Part shown: positions 21,433 to 29,860 of the stretch, piece by piece
Position numbering within the stretch: position 1 is the first letter of the stretch
How the letters are laid out: each line of letters opens with the position of its first letter
Source of the DNA: a virus
Length of the DNA stretch: 35,305 nucleotides
Reading direction: 5' to 3' (one strand)
Virus record (IMG/VR): IMGVR_UViG_3300031251_000071
Span: 1-35,305 of that record
Position numbers and translations under genes: made by a program
Notes under the pieces: model-generated
What the model was told of the DNA's origin: nothing
The model's database searches: none
What the model saw: the letters and a program-made list of their open reading frames with translations, nothing else

Positions 21433-21992
21433 CCGAGCTCGTCCTCACTGACAACGCGGCCGCGGTCCTGCGGCAGATCAGCACCATGCCCGAGCGCATG
21501 GGCCGGGGGATCGCGCAGGCCTTCGACCAGCAGAACCTGCTCACGATCGCCTATGCCCAGCAGCACAAGCTCTCCGGCCCGCGGCCCGCGGTCCTTGGCG
21601 TCGTCACAAACCGCCTCCGCCTTTCCCTGAATGCGAGCCCGGCTGTCGTCGAGGGCAACACCATCACTTCCGCGATCGGGACCAATGTCCGCTACGCCGG
21701 CGTCCACGAGCGCGGCTTCGAGGGGGACGTCCAGGTCGATGGGTACACCCGGAGGATCTTGAACAAGACGGCCTCCCGCTACACCTTCGACATGGCCACG
21801 GGCCGGACGACGAAGTCGAAGCGGAAGATCCGCGCTGTCTTGGGCCAGGTCACAGTCCGCCCGTTCACGCGGCACATGAACGTGCCGGCCCGGCCGTATC
21901 TCTCCTCGTCGATCGCCGAGCGGCACTACGACTACGGCTTTGCCATCTCGAAGGCGATCGTCACCGCCTGGAAAGAGGGAGGCTCGTCATGA
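21429..21992 (+). CDS. Head-tail joining/virion morphogenesis protein (gpG/gp10-like)
   Basis: The product is 187 residues; the ATG overlaps the upstream TGA (ATGA). It shows AAVLRQISTMPERMGRGIAQ, a VRYAGVHERGFEG segment and a closing PARPYLSSSIAERHYDYGFA. YAxVHExG and the RPYL motif are typical of the HK97 gp10 and Mu gpG virion morphogenesis proteins, which join head and tail. The long middle is basic (GRTTKSKRKIRA). Confidence 0.8.
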   Translation: MTELVLTDNAAAVLRQISTMPERMGRGIAQAFDQQNLLTIAYAQQHKLSGPRPAVLGVVTNRLRLSLNASPAVVEGNTITSAIGTNVRYAGVHERGFEGDVQVDGYTRRILNKTASRYTFDMATGRTTKSKRKIRAVLGQVTVRPFTRHMNVPARPYLSSSIAERHYDYGFAISKAIVTAWKEGGSS

Positions 21993-22696
21993 CCTACATC
22001 CCTTCCCAGATGGAGCGCCTGCAGCTCGACTGCGTCGGCCGCCTCGAGGCGGAATACTACTTCAACGACATCGGCGTCTTTGTCCTGCGGCCGCGCGAGA
22101 ACGACGGCTTCACCCAGATCCAGTCGCGGATCGACCAGCTGGTCGGCGGCCTGGTGAAGAAGAACGGCAAGAGCGGCGCGGCCATCTATGCCCTCATGCC
22201 GACGGCGGATGCGACCGACCTCGATGCGCCGGGCCCGCGCCTGGACAACGCCATCACCTTCCGCTGCCAGGAGCTCCCGGTCGTCAACATGGGGCCGAAC
22301 GGCACGCTCAAGAGCTGCGAGGAGATCGCGATCCGGGTCCTGCAGGTTCTCCACCATTTCAATCCGGGGAAGGGCAATGTCCTCTATGCCGCGCCGGACG
22401 TCTGGACCCCGAGCGCCGCGGCGGATCCCAAGGTCACGATCGACATCAAGCTCATGCAGAAGAGCGGACTCCCGTACTACCAGAAGTGCGCGCCGGTCAC
22501 GATCGCGGCGGCCGGTCTCCTCGTGACGCTCACCTGCGCGACCCCGAGTTCGATCATCCGCTACTCGATCGACGACTCCTACCCGACGCTCACCTACACG
22601 GCGCCCTTCACGCTGCCGGCGGCCGCCACCGTGCGCGCGGCCGCGCACACGACCGACCTGCAGCAGTCCGACCTCCGCGAACTTTCCGTTTCGTAA
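21989..22696 (+). CDS. Tail completion-type protein with chitobiase C-terminal domain
   Basis: The product is 235 residues with GAGGGAGG upstream. The N-terminal 160 residues look like a tail terminator-type protein of siphoviruses (RIDQLVGGLVKKNGKSGAAI; SCEEIAIRVLQVLHHFNPGK). The C-terminal 65 residues (about 168-225) match the chitobiase/beta-hexosaminidase C-terminal fold: APVTIAAAGLLVTLTCATPS, then IIRYSIDDSYPTLTYTAPFT and LPAAATVRAAAH. This domain is common on secreted carbohydrate-active or surface proteins. Its fusion to a tail completion-type protein would put a decoration domain at the neck. Confidence 0.7.
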   Translation: MTYIPSQMERLQLDCVGRLEAEYYFNDIGVFVLRPRENDGFTQIQSRIDQLVGGLVKKNGKSGAAIYALMPTADATDLDAPGPRLDNAITFRCQELPVVNMGPNGTLKSCEEIAIRVLQVLHHFNPGKGNVLYAAPDVWTPSAAADPKVTIDIKLMQKSGLPYYQKCAPVTIAAAGLLVTLTCATPSSIIRYSIDDSYPTLTYTAPFTLPAAATVRAAAHTTDLQQSDLRELSVS

Positions 22697-22715
22697 ACAC
22701 AAACCCGCTCCCGTC

Positions 22716-23906
22716 ATGCCTACTCCCATCAATCCCGCACTCGTGATCGCCGGTCCGGCGTATGTCTTTACCCGGAACAAGGCTTTTTATTCCAAGGGCA
22801 ACGTCGTCGTCTCGCCCAAGATCGAAACCTTCGGCATCGAGCTCGCCGCCTATGGCTCGATCGAGGACCGCGAGAGCAACGCCTCGCTCGAGGTGAAGTT
22901 CACGCCGGTCGGCCGGCTCGACGCCCTCTCGGTCCTCTGGCCCTACGGCATCGTTAGTCCCGGCGAACTCGTCCACGCCGTGGCCCAGATCGTCTCGGTC
23001 GATACCGCGACCGAGATCATTACGTTCAACAGCCTGGCGCGATTCCGTGACGGCGCCCCGATCGTGACGGCCACCCTGGGCACGCTCCCGACCGGTCTCT
23101 CCGCCGGACTCTATTACCTGCACAAGCTCTCGGCGACCACGGGCACCCTGCACACGAGCGAGGCGAATGCCCTCGCCGGCACGAGCGCCGTGAACCTCAC
23201 GGCCTCCGGCACCGGGATCTCGCGGATCATCGAGCAGGAATACCTGAAGATCATCACCCTCACCGGTGACCAGTACATGTTTCACAACACGGCTGTTGTC
23301 GCCTCGCCGGACTTCAACGGTTCGGCCGCCTCCACCGCGATCGGCGAGGTCACCTTTGAGGCCTTCCGGAAGTTCGGCACCGCGCCGACGAACGCCAATT
23401 CGTTCTTCACGAAATCGACCGGCACTACCCTGGACACCTCGTTCGATCCTTCGAACATTGTCACGCAGGCCTACTCGTTGGCCTGGGGTGCAAGCCTGCC
23501 GTGGAGCGCCCTCAGCACCAGGGCCGGCATCAAGGCGACCTTCCCCCTGAGCGTCGAGGCGATCGGCGACGACGCCAGCGGCCTCTCCACCCGGAGGATC
23601 AATTCCGCGGACGCTGCCTTCTCCTGCACGCCGATTGGCGTCACCGAGGACGACGTCTACACGAAGCTCGTCCTCCAGGACACCGGCGCCGGCCGCGGCC
23701 GCCGCCTGACGAGCACGGACAACCTGCTCCTCTCCGACGGCTCGTCGGTCTACCTCCAGCTCTACGGCGCCGTCCTGCAGCCGGGCTCGTTCAACTACGA
23801 CAAGGCCCTGGACCGCGTCGGCGAACTCACCTGGAAGCCGACCCGCACGTTCGCCTCCGGTGTCGCCAAGGCCCTTTACTACGTCGGCGGCACGACTCCC
23901 CCGTGA
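22716..23906 (+). CDS. Major tail tube protein (siphovirus type)
   Basis: The product is 396 residues. It is beta-rich with tube-like features: SPKIETFGIELAAYGSIEDR, VKFTPVGRLDALSVLWPYG, an insertion at about 90-165, then a C-terminal half with SSVYLQLYGAVLQPGSFNYD and GELTWKPTRTFASG. It sits after the tail completion gene in the place of the tube protein. No sheath gene is present, so the tail is likely non-contractile. The central insertion (HKLSATTGTLHTSEANALAG) resembles an exposed domain. Confidence 0.65.
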   Translation: MPTPINPALVIAGPAYVFTRNKAFYSKGNVVVSPKIETFGIELAAYGSIEDRESNASLEVKFTPVGRLDALSVLWPYGIVSPGELVHAVAQIVSVDTATEIITFNSLARFRDGAPIVTATLGTLPTGLSAGLYYLHKLSATTGTLHTSEANALAGTSAVNLTASGTGISRIIEQEYLKIITLTGDQYMFHNTAVVASPDFNGSAASTAIGEVTFEAFRKFGTAPTNANSFFTKSTGTTLDTSFDPSNIVTQAYSLAWGASLPWSALSTRAGIKATFPLSVEAIGDDASGLSTRRINSADAAFSCTPIGVTEDDVYTKLVLQDTGAGRGRRLTSTDNLLLSDGSSVYLQLYGAVLQPGSFNYDKALDRVGELTWKPTRTFASGVAKALYYVGGTTPP

Positions 23907-24319
23907 GCTACGCCCTCGAGACGACCTACGATGGGGTCCTCCTCGCGTCTCCCGATCCGGCCCTCGGCCGGATCGGGCCGTTCGGCATTACGCTCAACGG
24001 TCAGCAGGTCGTCGACGAGCAGGCGCTCTTTCGCGCCGTCCAGTCCTCCTTCCTCGGCCGCGGCGGCCAGGCGACGGAGTTCAAGTTTCGGGTCAACGCG
24101 CAGTTTTCCACGCTGCGCCAGGCCTTCGAGTTCATGTTCACCCACCAGAGCGATCTGTCGGCGAACGGCGATTTGACGATCACGACCGGCCCGACCGGCG
24201 ACACCTCGACCGTCAAGCTCGCGAACGCCGCCTATGCCTCGGTCGCGATCGTCGAGGTGAAGGGCATCTCGATCGTCCTCGAATACACCTTCCGCGGCGG
24301 CCTCTTCGCGATCGTCTGA
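23903..24319 (+). CDS. Small tail-associated protein
   Basis: The GTG at 23903 overlaps the tail tube stop (GTGA), giving 138 residues. The sequence includes LGRIGPFGITLNGQQVVDEQ, TEFKFRVNAQFSTLRQAFEF and VAIVEVKGISIVLEYTFRGG. It is a single soluble beta/alpha domain with no signal peptide. Coupling to the tube gene suggests a tail structural or assembly role. No family is recognised. Confidence 0.6.
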   Translation: MSYALETTYDGVLLASPDPALGRIGPFGITLNGQQVVDEQALFRAVQSSFLGRGGQATEFKFRVNAQFSTLRQAFEFMFTHQSDLSANGDLTITTGPTGDTSTVKLANAAYASVAIVEVKGISIVLEYTFRGGLFAIV

Positions 24320-24327
24320 TTCCTCCC

Positions 24328-27300
24328 ATGAAGTTTAAAGCCATCCTCCTCGGTCTCGCGATCATGCTCCTGGCCGGCGCCGCCCGCGCCCAAGGCCTCT
24401 TCGGCGACCTGACCGTGCAGCGCACGATCACCCTCCAGGGTGCCTTAAGACCGGCTCAAATCACCGCTAACCAGGACGACTATAGCCCGACCGACCTGAA
24501 CAAGGCCGCGCGGCTTTACCTCTCGACGAACGCGACCCGGACGCTGTCTGGCCTGCTCGCCCAGGTCGACGGCCGGCGGATCGTGCTTACGAATAGCGGG
24601 CTCTTCAGCCTGGTCCTGGCAAACGAGAGCAGCTCGAGCGCGGCCGCTAATCGCTTTGCCTTGGGCTCAAGCTTGACGATCACCGCGGGATCCAGTGTCG
24701 AATTGATCTACGACGGCACCGCGGCCCGCTGGCGGCCGGCCGGTGGCGCTGGGTCGGGTGGCGGGAGCGGATCCGGCGACATGCTCGCCGCAAACAATCT
24801 TTCCGACCTCACCGATTTCTCCTTGGCCCGGTCAAACCTCGGCCTCGCAATTGGGAGCAACGTCCAGGCTTACAACTCGACACTGGCCGCGATCGCCGCC
24901 GGCACCTGGACGGGATCGACGAGTCTCACGACTCTCGGCACGATTGCGGCTGGCACCTGGCAGGGAACGCCCATTTCGACGGCCTATATCGCGGATGGTT
25001 CAGTCACCCTAGCCAAGATGGCCAACATGGCCACGGCTTCGATCCTGGGCCGAAATACGGCCGGCACCGGGGCTCCTGAGGTCCTCTCAGCCTCGACGAC
25101 AAAGTCGCTCCTCTCGCTCAACAACGTCGAGAACACGGCCCTCTCGACTTGGGCCGGCACGACCAACGTCACGACGCTCGGCACGATCGCGACCGGCACT
25201 TGGAGCGGGACGGCGATTGCGGCGAACAAAGGCGGCACCGGCCAGACTAGCTACACGATTGGCGACCTATTATACGCTTCGAGCAGCTCGGCCCTGTCAA
25301 AGCTCGCGGCCGTAGCGGTTGGCCAGGTCCTGGTAAGCGGTGGCACCGGTACGGCGCCAGCTTGGTCGGCGACTCCGACGCTGACCTCCATCACGTCGCC
25401 GGCCTCGACTTCTCTGACTCTTGCGACGCTCGACACCAATCAGAATATCATTCTAGACCCACACGGTACGGGATTCACGAGCAGTGACAGCCCGATCGTC
25501 CTGACAGATAACACTAGCTACCGAACCTGGCAGGGTCCTTCCGGAGTCTCGGGTCGCGCCGGTGTGTATACGCAAAAGGAAGCGGCGAGCTCGGCCATAT
25601 ATGTCTTGGGCATCGGGACCGCAGGAACCATCAATGCGAGCTATTTAGGGTATCAGGCGAGCGGATCATTTGCTGCGATGACTGCAACCAGTTCTGGGGC
25701 CAATCTCGTTGGACTGGCTGGAAACTCCTTCGGCGGGACAACCTGGGTAAATACGGCAGGCATGACCGTTAATACAACCGAGGTGCATTCTGAATCTGCG
25801 CGCGGCACCCAGATCTACTTTCGGACGACGCCCAACGGTTCGACGACAGCTGCAATTGTTGGATACTGGAGCAACCAAGGTAACCTCCTCGTCGGTACTT
25901 CGTCGGACAGCGGACTCACAGGTGCTGGAGGCTTTAAAGTCGCTTCGACGACGGCCAGCACGAGCACGACCACCGGCTCTGGCATCTTTGCGGGAGGCAT
26001 TGCCGTTGCAGGTAATTCTTATTTTGGAGGAACTCTGAACGCATACGGGCAGCTGGTTTTAGGAGTCAGCGCGACGACGCTCGGTTCGCTCAAGCTCTTC
26101 GGCAACACGTCCGGCGATGCGACGATTCAACCCGCCGCGGTGGCTGGAACCTCGACCATCGTCACCCTGCCGAACGCTAGCAGCACGCTCCCGATCTTCG
26201 GCCAGCAGATCACCTTCACCGGTCCCACTGCGGCGCGCTCGATTGCGCTGCCTGACGCTTCTTTCACAGTCGCGCGCACCGATGCGGCCAACACCTTCAC
26301 GGGCGCGAGCACGGCGACCTCCTGGACCATGACGACGCCGGTGATCGCCGGCGGCCTTACTGCCTCGGGTTCGGGCGCAAATAACTTCGCCGGATCGACC
26401 GGTACATTTATCACGTCGACCGGCGCGAACACGCTTTCTGGCGCGGTGACGGTCAACGATGCGACGACGCCCTCGATCACGCTCGCGAGCGGCAAGACGA
26501 ACACCGGATTCTTTCTCGTCAACGGCAAGACCTCAGGCGGACTTAAGCTGATCGCGGCCGACGCCGCGGCGCAGACTGTGACCGTGAGCCTCGCCGCGCA
26601 AACGACCGGCGCCAGCACGCAGACGATTCCCGACATGGCGGGAAGCTCCGACACGTTCGTCTTTCTCGCCAAGGCCCAGACGCTGACGAACAAGACGCTC
26701 ACCAGCCCGACGCTCACGACCCCCGCCCTCGGCACGCCCGCGAGCGGCGTGGTCACGAATTTGACCGGAACGGCGTCGATCAATATCAACGGTACGGTCG
26801 GAGCAACCACGCCGATGACGGTCGCCGCCACGACCCTCAGCGCGAGCGGTCTCACTCAACTTCGCACGTCGTCCGGGTATGCTGCTTATATTGGCCGAAG
26901 CGGGACCGATGATCTTCTGGCATTAGCTGGGGGCGCTGCTACGAACGGCTCGTCGATCCTCTCTCTTGATAGCACGGCGACAACGTACCGACCATTTATC
27001 CTCGATGGATCGGCCGTCAGCATTCGCCAGAGCGGAACCAATGTCGGAGTGTTTTCTTCTACCGGCCTCGCGGTGACGGGGGGATTGAGCGCTACGAGCA
27101 GCTCTTGGATCGGGGCCTCGGGTGGCGCCCTCCGCACCTATAACCTGGACATCAACGGCGTCGGGACGAACGACGGAGTCTCCCTGGGCCTGCGGAAAAA
27201 GGGCACGGGGTATTCGACGATCCGGATGTCCACCGTCGGGGATGCGGCTGGCTGGGACATCAACTACAATTTCCCGTCTTCAAATGTTCTGGGATTCTAC

Positions 27301-27933
27301 GACATCGGGAGTACCACCACGATCCTCACCCTGAGCTCTACCGGCCTCGCCGTGACGGGCAACATGGGCGCATCTCGTTCGGGGATCTACGGTCCAAGCC
27401 TGAATCTAACTTCCTCGGATACCGGGGCTCGGTCCTGGTCTTTCACATCATCTGGAACTGGAGATTTGGGAAGCGTCGCGGGCAGATTGAACGTCGTCGA
27501 CGTAACTGGATCGGCCGTCATCGCGTATTTTAACACCGGGGGCCTCGCGGTCGCCGGCACACTCACCGCCGGCTCTAGCGTGATCCAGATCACGACGGCC
27601 GCGGGTTACCTCAAGCCGAACGCGGTGCCTGGCGCCTCCGCCCTCACCGAATCCGCGGGGGCGACGACGATCGACTGCGCGCTGAGCAACGTCTTCACCC
27701 TGACCCTCAATGCGAACCTGGCGACGGTGACCTTCTCGAACTTCGCCGACGGGCAGACGATCATCGTCCACGTCCTGAACACCGCCAGCAACTACACCGT
27801 CACCTGGGGAAATTCGATCAAGTGGGCGACCGCGACCCAGCCGACCCAGACGGTCGGCGCGAAGACCGACACCTGGACCTTCGTGAAGGCCGGCAGCACG
27901 ATCTATGGCGCCGTCGTCCAGAACCAGTCATGA
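24328..27933 (+). CDS. Long repetitive tail fibre-like protein with signal peptide
   Basis: The product is 1201 residues. Residues 1-21 are a signal peptide (MKFKAILLGLAIMLLAGAAR, then A and Gln). A Gly/Ser linker (GSGGGSGSG) lies near residue 145. Fibre-type repeats follow: TTLGTIAAGTWQGT (about 200) and TTLGTIATGTWSGT (about 280), GGTGQTSYTIGDLLYASSSS, and four G-L/I-AV-T/A-G repeats (about 560, 911, 1005, 1071). The C-terminus is a compact beta domain. No S74 chaperone is seen. Base composition changes in blocks, for example more AT-rich at about 25430-26050. It is probably the host-recognition fibre. The leader TGATTCCTCCC lacks a Shine-Dalgarno. Confidence 0.75.
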   Translation: MKFKAILLGLAIMLLAGAARAQGLFGDLTVQRTITLQGALRPAQITANQDDYSPTDLNKAARLYLSTNATRTLSGLLAQVDGRRIVLTNSGLFSLVLANESSSSAAANRFALGSSLTITAGSSVELIYDGTAARWRPAGGAGSGGGSGSGDMLAANNLSDLTDFSLARSNLGLAIGSNVQAYNSTLAAIAAGTWTGSTSLTTLGTIAAGTWQGTPISTAYIADGSVTLAKMANMATASILGRNTAGTGAPEVLSASTTKSLLSLNNVENTALSTWAGTTNVTTLGTIATGTWSGTAIAANKGGTGQTSYTIGDLLYASSSSALSKLAAVAVGQVLVSGGTGTAPAWSATPTLTSITSPASTSLTLATLDTNQNIILDPHGTGFTSSDSPIVLTDNTSYRTWQGPSGVSGRAGVYTQKEAASSAIYVLGIGTAGTINASYLGYQASGSFAAMTATSSGANLVGLAGNSFGGTTWVNTAGMTVNTTEVHSESARGTQIYFRTTPNGSTTAAIVGYWSNQGNLLVGTSSDSGLTGAGGFKVASTTASTSTTTGSGIFAGGIAVAGNSYFGGTLNAYGQLVLGVSATTLGSLKLFGNTSGDATIQPAAVAGTSTIVTLPNASSTLPIFGQQITFTGPTAARSIALPDASFTVARTDAANTFTGASTATSWTMTTPVIAGGLTASGSGANNFAGSTGTFITSTGANTLSGAVTVNDATTPSITLASGKTNTGFFLVNGKTSGGLKLIAADAAAQTVTVSLAAQTTGASTQTIPDMAGSSDTFVFLAKAQTLTNKTLTSPTLTTPALGTPASGVVTNLTGTASININGTVGATTPMTVAATTLSASGLTQLRTSSGYAAYIGRSGTDDLLALAGGAATNGSSILSLDSTATTYRPFILDGSAVSIRQSGTNVGVFSSTGLAVTGGLSATSSSWIGASGGALRTYNLDINGVGTNDGVSLGLRKKGTGYSTIRMSTVGDAAGWDINYNFPSSNVLGFYDIGSTTTILTLSSTGLAVTGNMGASRSGIYGPSLNLTSSDTGARSWSFTSSGTGDLGSVAGRLNVVDVTGSAVIAYFNTGGLAVAGTLTAGSSVIQITTAAGYLKPNAVPGASALTESAGATTIDCALSNVFTLTLNANLATVTFSNFADGQTIIVHVLNTASNYTVTWGNSIKWATATQPTQTVGAKTDTWTFVKAGSTIYGAVVQNQS

Positions 27934-28655
27934 GACGCCTCGGCATGATTCTCCTGGGGCTCGCGCTCCTGCAGGTGGCGGCGATCGCTCCGATCTCGTT
28001 CCTCAATGCGCCGACGGCGGGCGGGGGCGACATTACCACTAGTCTCGTGGCATGGTACAAAATGGACGAAAATACAGGGACATCCACCACCGCCGATTCT
28101 TCCGGGAACAGCCTGACTGCCACCTTAAACAATAGCCCCTCCTGGACTACCGCTCAGATCGGCGTGTCGGCCCTCAGCTTCAACGGGAGCAATCAATATC
28201 TCACGATTTCGGGCACGACGACGCTGAAACCGTCGACTTTTACGATCGCCGCATGGGTTAAGGATTCCGGATCGATTCCGACGCCGACTGCGAGGTGGAT
28301 CGTTTCGCTAAATCAAAACGACGTGCGGCTGATCATGGCAGATAGTGGCGATGGCCACATCGCCTCTGAAATTTACAACGGTTCGGGATTTACGACATTA
28401 GCTGCGGGGACGTTGAACGTAGGAGCCTGGAACCACGTCGTGGTCACCTATGACGGCAGCACTCAGAAGATCTATTTGAACGGCACTCTTTCCGCCAGCG
28501 GCTCAGCGACACTTTCGTGGGAATCAACGGCTTCGTCGAGCATCGGCGCGACCCAAGGCGGAAGCCTGCTTTGGAACGGAAAACTAGACGATGTTCGAAT
28601 CTACAGCCGGCCTCTCTCTCAAACCGATATCGATACTCTTTATGCGTACAGATAA
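27930..28655 (+). CDS. LamG/concanavalin-like lectin domain protein with signal sequence
   Basis: The product is 241 residues. Residues 1-30 are a signal or anchor (MRRLGMILLGLALLQVAAIA). From about 38 on it matches the LamG_3 fold: SLVAWYKMDENTGTSTTADS, GVSALSFNGSNQYLTISG, FTIAAWVKD, WNHVVVTYDGSTQKIYLNG, and KLDDVRIYSRPLSQTDIDTL. Such domains bind glycans. The ATG overlaps the fibre stop (ATGA), and the gene is more AT-rich than its neighbours, which suggests recent exchange. It is probably an adhesin working with the fibre. Confidence 0.85.
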   Translation: MRRLGMILLGLALLQVAAIAPISFLNAPTAGGGDITTSLVAWYKMDENTGTSTTADSSGNSLTATLNNSPSWTTAQIGVSALSFNGSNQYLTISGTTTLKPSTFTIAAWVKDSGSIPTPTARWIVSLNQNDVRLIMADSGDGHIASEIYNGSGFTTLAAGTLNVGAWNHVVVTYDGSTQKIYLNGTLSASGSATLSWESTASSSIGATQGGSLLWNGKLDDVRIYSRPLSQTDIDTLYAYR

Positions 28656-29142
28656 TCCCATTAAGAACCTCCTCCGCGCCCTTTCGATCGTCGCGTGCCT
28701 CTGCGCGCTCGTCGCCGCCGCCATTGCCCAGGACGCTTTCGTCGCCGAGCCGCTCGGCAAGGCCGTCAGCAAGAAGCTCGTGATCACGCGGCTCTATGGT
28801 GAGCCCGCGGCCGATGGCTCGACCTCGCTGACCGCGACGCTCGGCACGCGCCTGGTCACGGCCGACGGTGAAATCGGCACCGCTCCTGGCGGGACCTCCG
28901 TCTCGATCCGCCTCGAGGCCTCCGGCAAGACGACGATCGTCCTCGCCGATGGCACCAAGATCACCGACGGCCAGATCCTCGAGGCCCTCGGGATCCTGAT
29001 CGCCCAGGCGAAAGGCGACCAGGATGTCGCCGTCGCCGAGGCGCAGGCCGCTCGCGCTGCCGAGGTCCAGGCGGCCGCGGCCAAGCTCGAGGCGATCAAA
29101 CCCGCGCCGGCTCCCGTGCAAGCAGTCCCGCCCGGATCCTGA
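28642..29142 (+). CDS. Signal-anchor protein with Ala-rich tail
   Basis: The preferred ATG is 28642 (166 residues), overlapping the LamG gene by 14 bp. Residues 8-30 are hydrophobic (LLRALSIVACLCALVAAAIA) and end AIAQ, so it is a signal peptide or anchor. The middle is beta-rich (LTATLGTRLVTADGEIG; GTSVSIRLEASGKTTIVLAD). The C-terminal 40 residues are an Ala/Glu helix and a Pro-rich end. The function is unknown; it belongs to the fibre cluster. Confidence 0.65.
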   Translation: MRTDNPIKNLLRALSIVACLCALVAAAIAQDAFVAEPLGKAVSKKLVITRLYGEPAADGSTSLTATLGTRLVTADGEIGTAPGGTSVSIRLEASGKTTIVLADGTKITDGQILEALGILIAQAKGDQDVAVAEAQAARAAEVQAAAAKLEAIKPAPAPVQAVPPGS

Positions 29143-29145
29143 GCC

Positions 29146-29265
29146 ATGAGCACAGGCCATGTCGTCCTCATCGTGATCGGCACGATCGTCGGCCTCGTCG
29201 CTGGCGCCGCGCTGCTCCTATGGACATTCGGCAAGATCGTCGAATCCATGTGGGGTAGAAAGTAG
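29146..29265 (+). CDS. 39-residue single-TM protein
   Basis: It starts four bases after the previous stop and encodes one TM helix (VVLIVIGTIVGLVAGAALLL) with a short basic C-terminus ending WGRK. The Gly/Val periodicity is typical of small oligomeric membrane peptides. It could be a small holin-type or assembly peptide; neither is shown. Confidence 0.6.
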   Translation: MSTGHVVLIVIGTIVGLVAGAALLLWTFGKIVESMWGRK

Positions 29266-29279
29266 GACCGGAAAGACCC

Positions 29280-29852
29280 ATGAATCCCGACGGCACCCAG
29301 GATCGGAACCTCGTCACCTTTGTCGGCCCGCGCGACAACGGGGCCCGCGTGGACATGTCCGGCGTGACGGTCTCGGCCGCGCTCGCCTACACGGCGGCCG
29401 TCAAGTGCACGACCCAGCTGCAGGACCTCGAGGCGAACTTCGGGACCGTCGTCGCCGGCAGCGAGAACGCCGCCGACATCAATGACCGCTCGCGGGTCAA
29501 GCTCACCGCCGAGCGGTGGATCCTGACGGGCAGCAAGTACGGTTTCACGGTCAAGGGCATGAGCTCCGCCGAGCTCGTCGGCCTGGTCGAAGGTTCCGGT
29601 CGGGAGTGCGACGTCGACTATGGCAACTACAGCGACCAGTTCCCGCGGGGCAAGGCCTCGGGGAAGTTGAATCTCTGGCGCGAGGATCGCGTGACTCCGA
29701 TCCGGGTCCGCTGCCTCCAGGCCGACGCCCCCGAGCTCGTCCCTGGCTCTGGCCCCTACGTCTTTTTGGCCCCGAACCCCGCCGCCTGGTACCACGATCT
29801 CTTCATCGAGTACTTCCTCTTCATGCGCCGCAACCGGCTGGCGTTCGTCTGA
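29280..29852 (+). CDS. Hypothetical tail-module protein
   Basis: The product is 190 residues with GGAAAG a few bases before the ATG. It is soluble, with segments NLVTFVGPRDNGARVDMSG, KLTAERWILTGSKYGFTVK and YGNYSDQFPRGKASGKLNLW, and ends with an aromatic helix (WYHDLFIEYFLFMRRNRLAF). There is no signal peptide. It lies two genes before the tape measure. A minor tail or assembly role is possible; no family is recognised. Confidence 0.65.
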   Translation: MNPDGTQDRNLVTFVGPRDNGARVDMSGVTVSAALAYTAAVKCTTQLQDLEANFGTVVAGSENAADINDRSRVKLTAERWILTGSKYGFTVKGMSSAELVGLVEGSGRECDVDYGNYSDQFPRGKASGKLNLWREDRVTPIRVRCLQADAPELVPGSGPYVFLAPNPAAWYHDLFIEYFLFMRRNRLAFV

Positions 29853-29860
29853 CTTTTCCC

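Noticed and set aside
22716-24319. Contractile tail genes (sheath plus tube) as in Mu
   Set aside because: Only one tube-like protein and no sheath, Mu-type baseplate or spike genes are seen, so a siphovirus tail is more likely.
24328-27933. Repeats in the fibre gene as a CRISPR array or tandem repeat locus
   Set aside because: The repeats are protein-level, unevenly spaced and in frame. No regular direct repeats with spacers are present.
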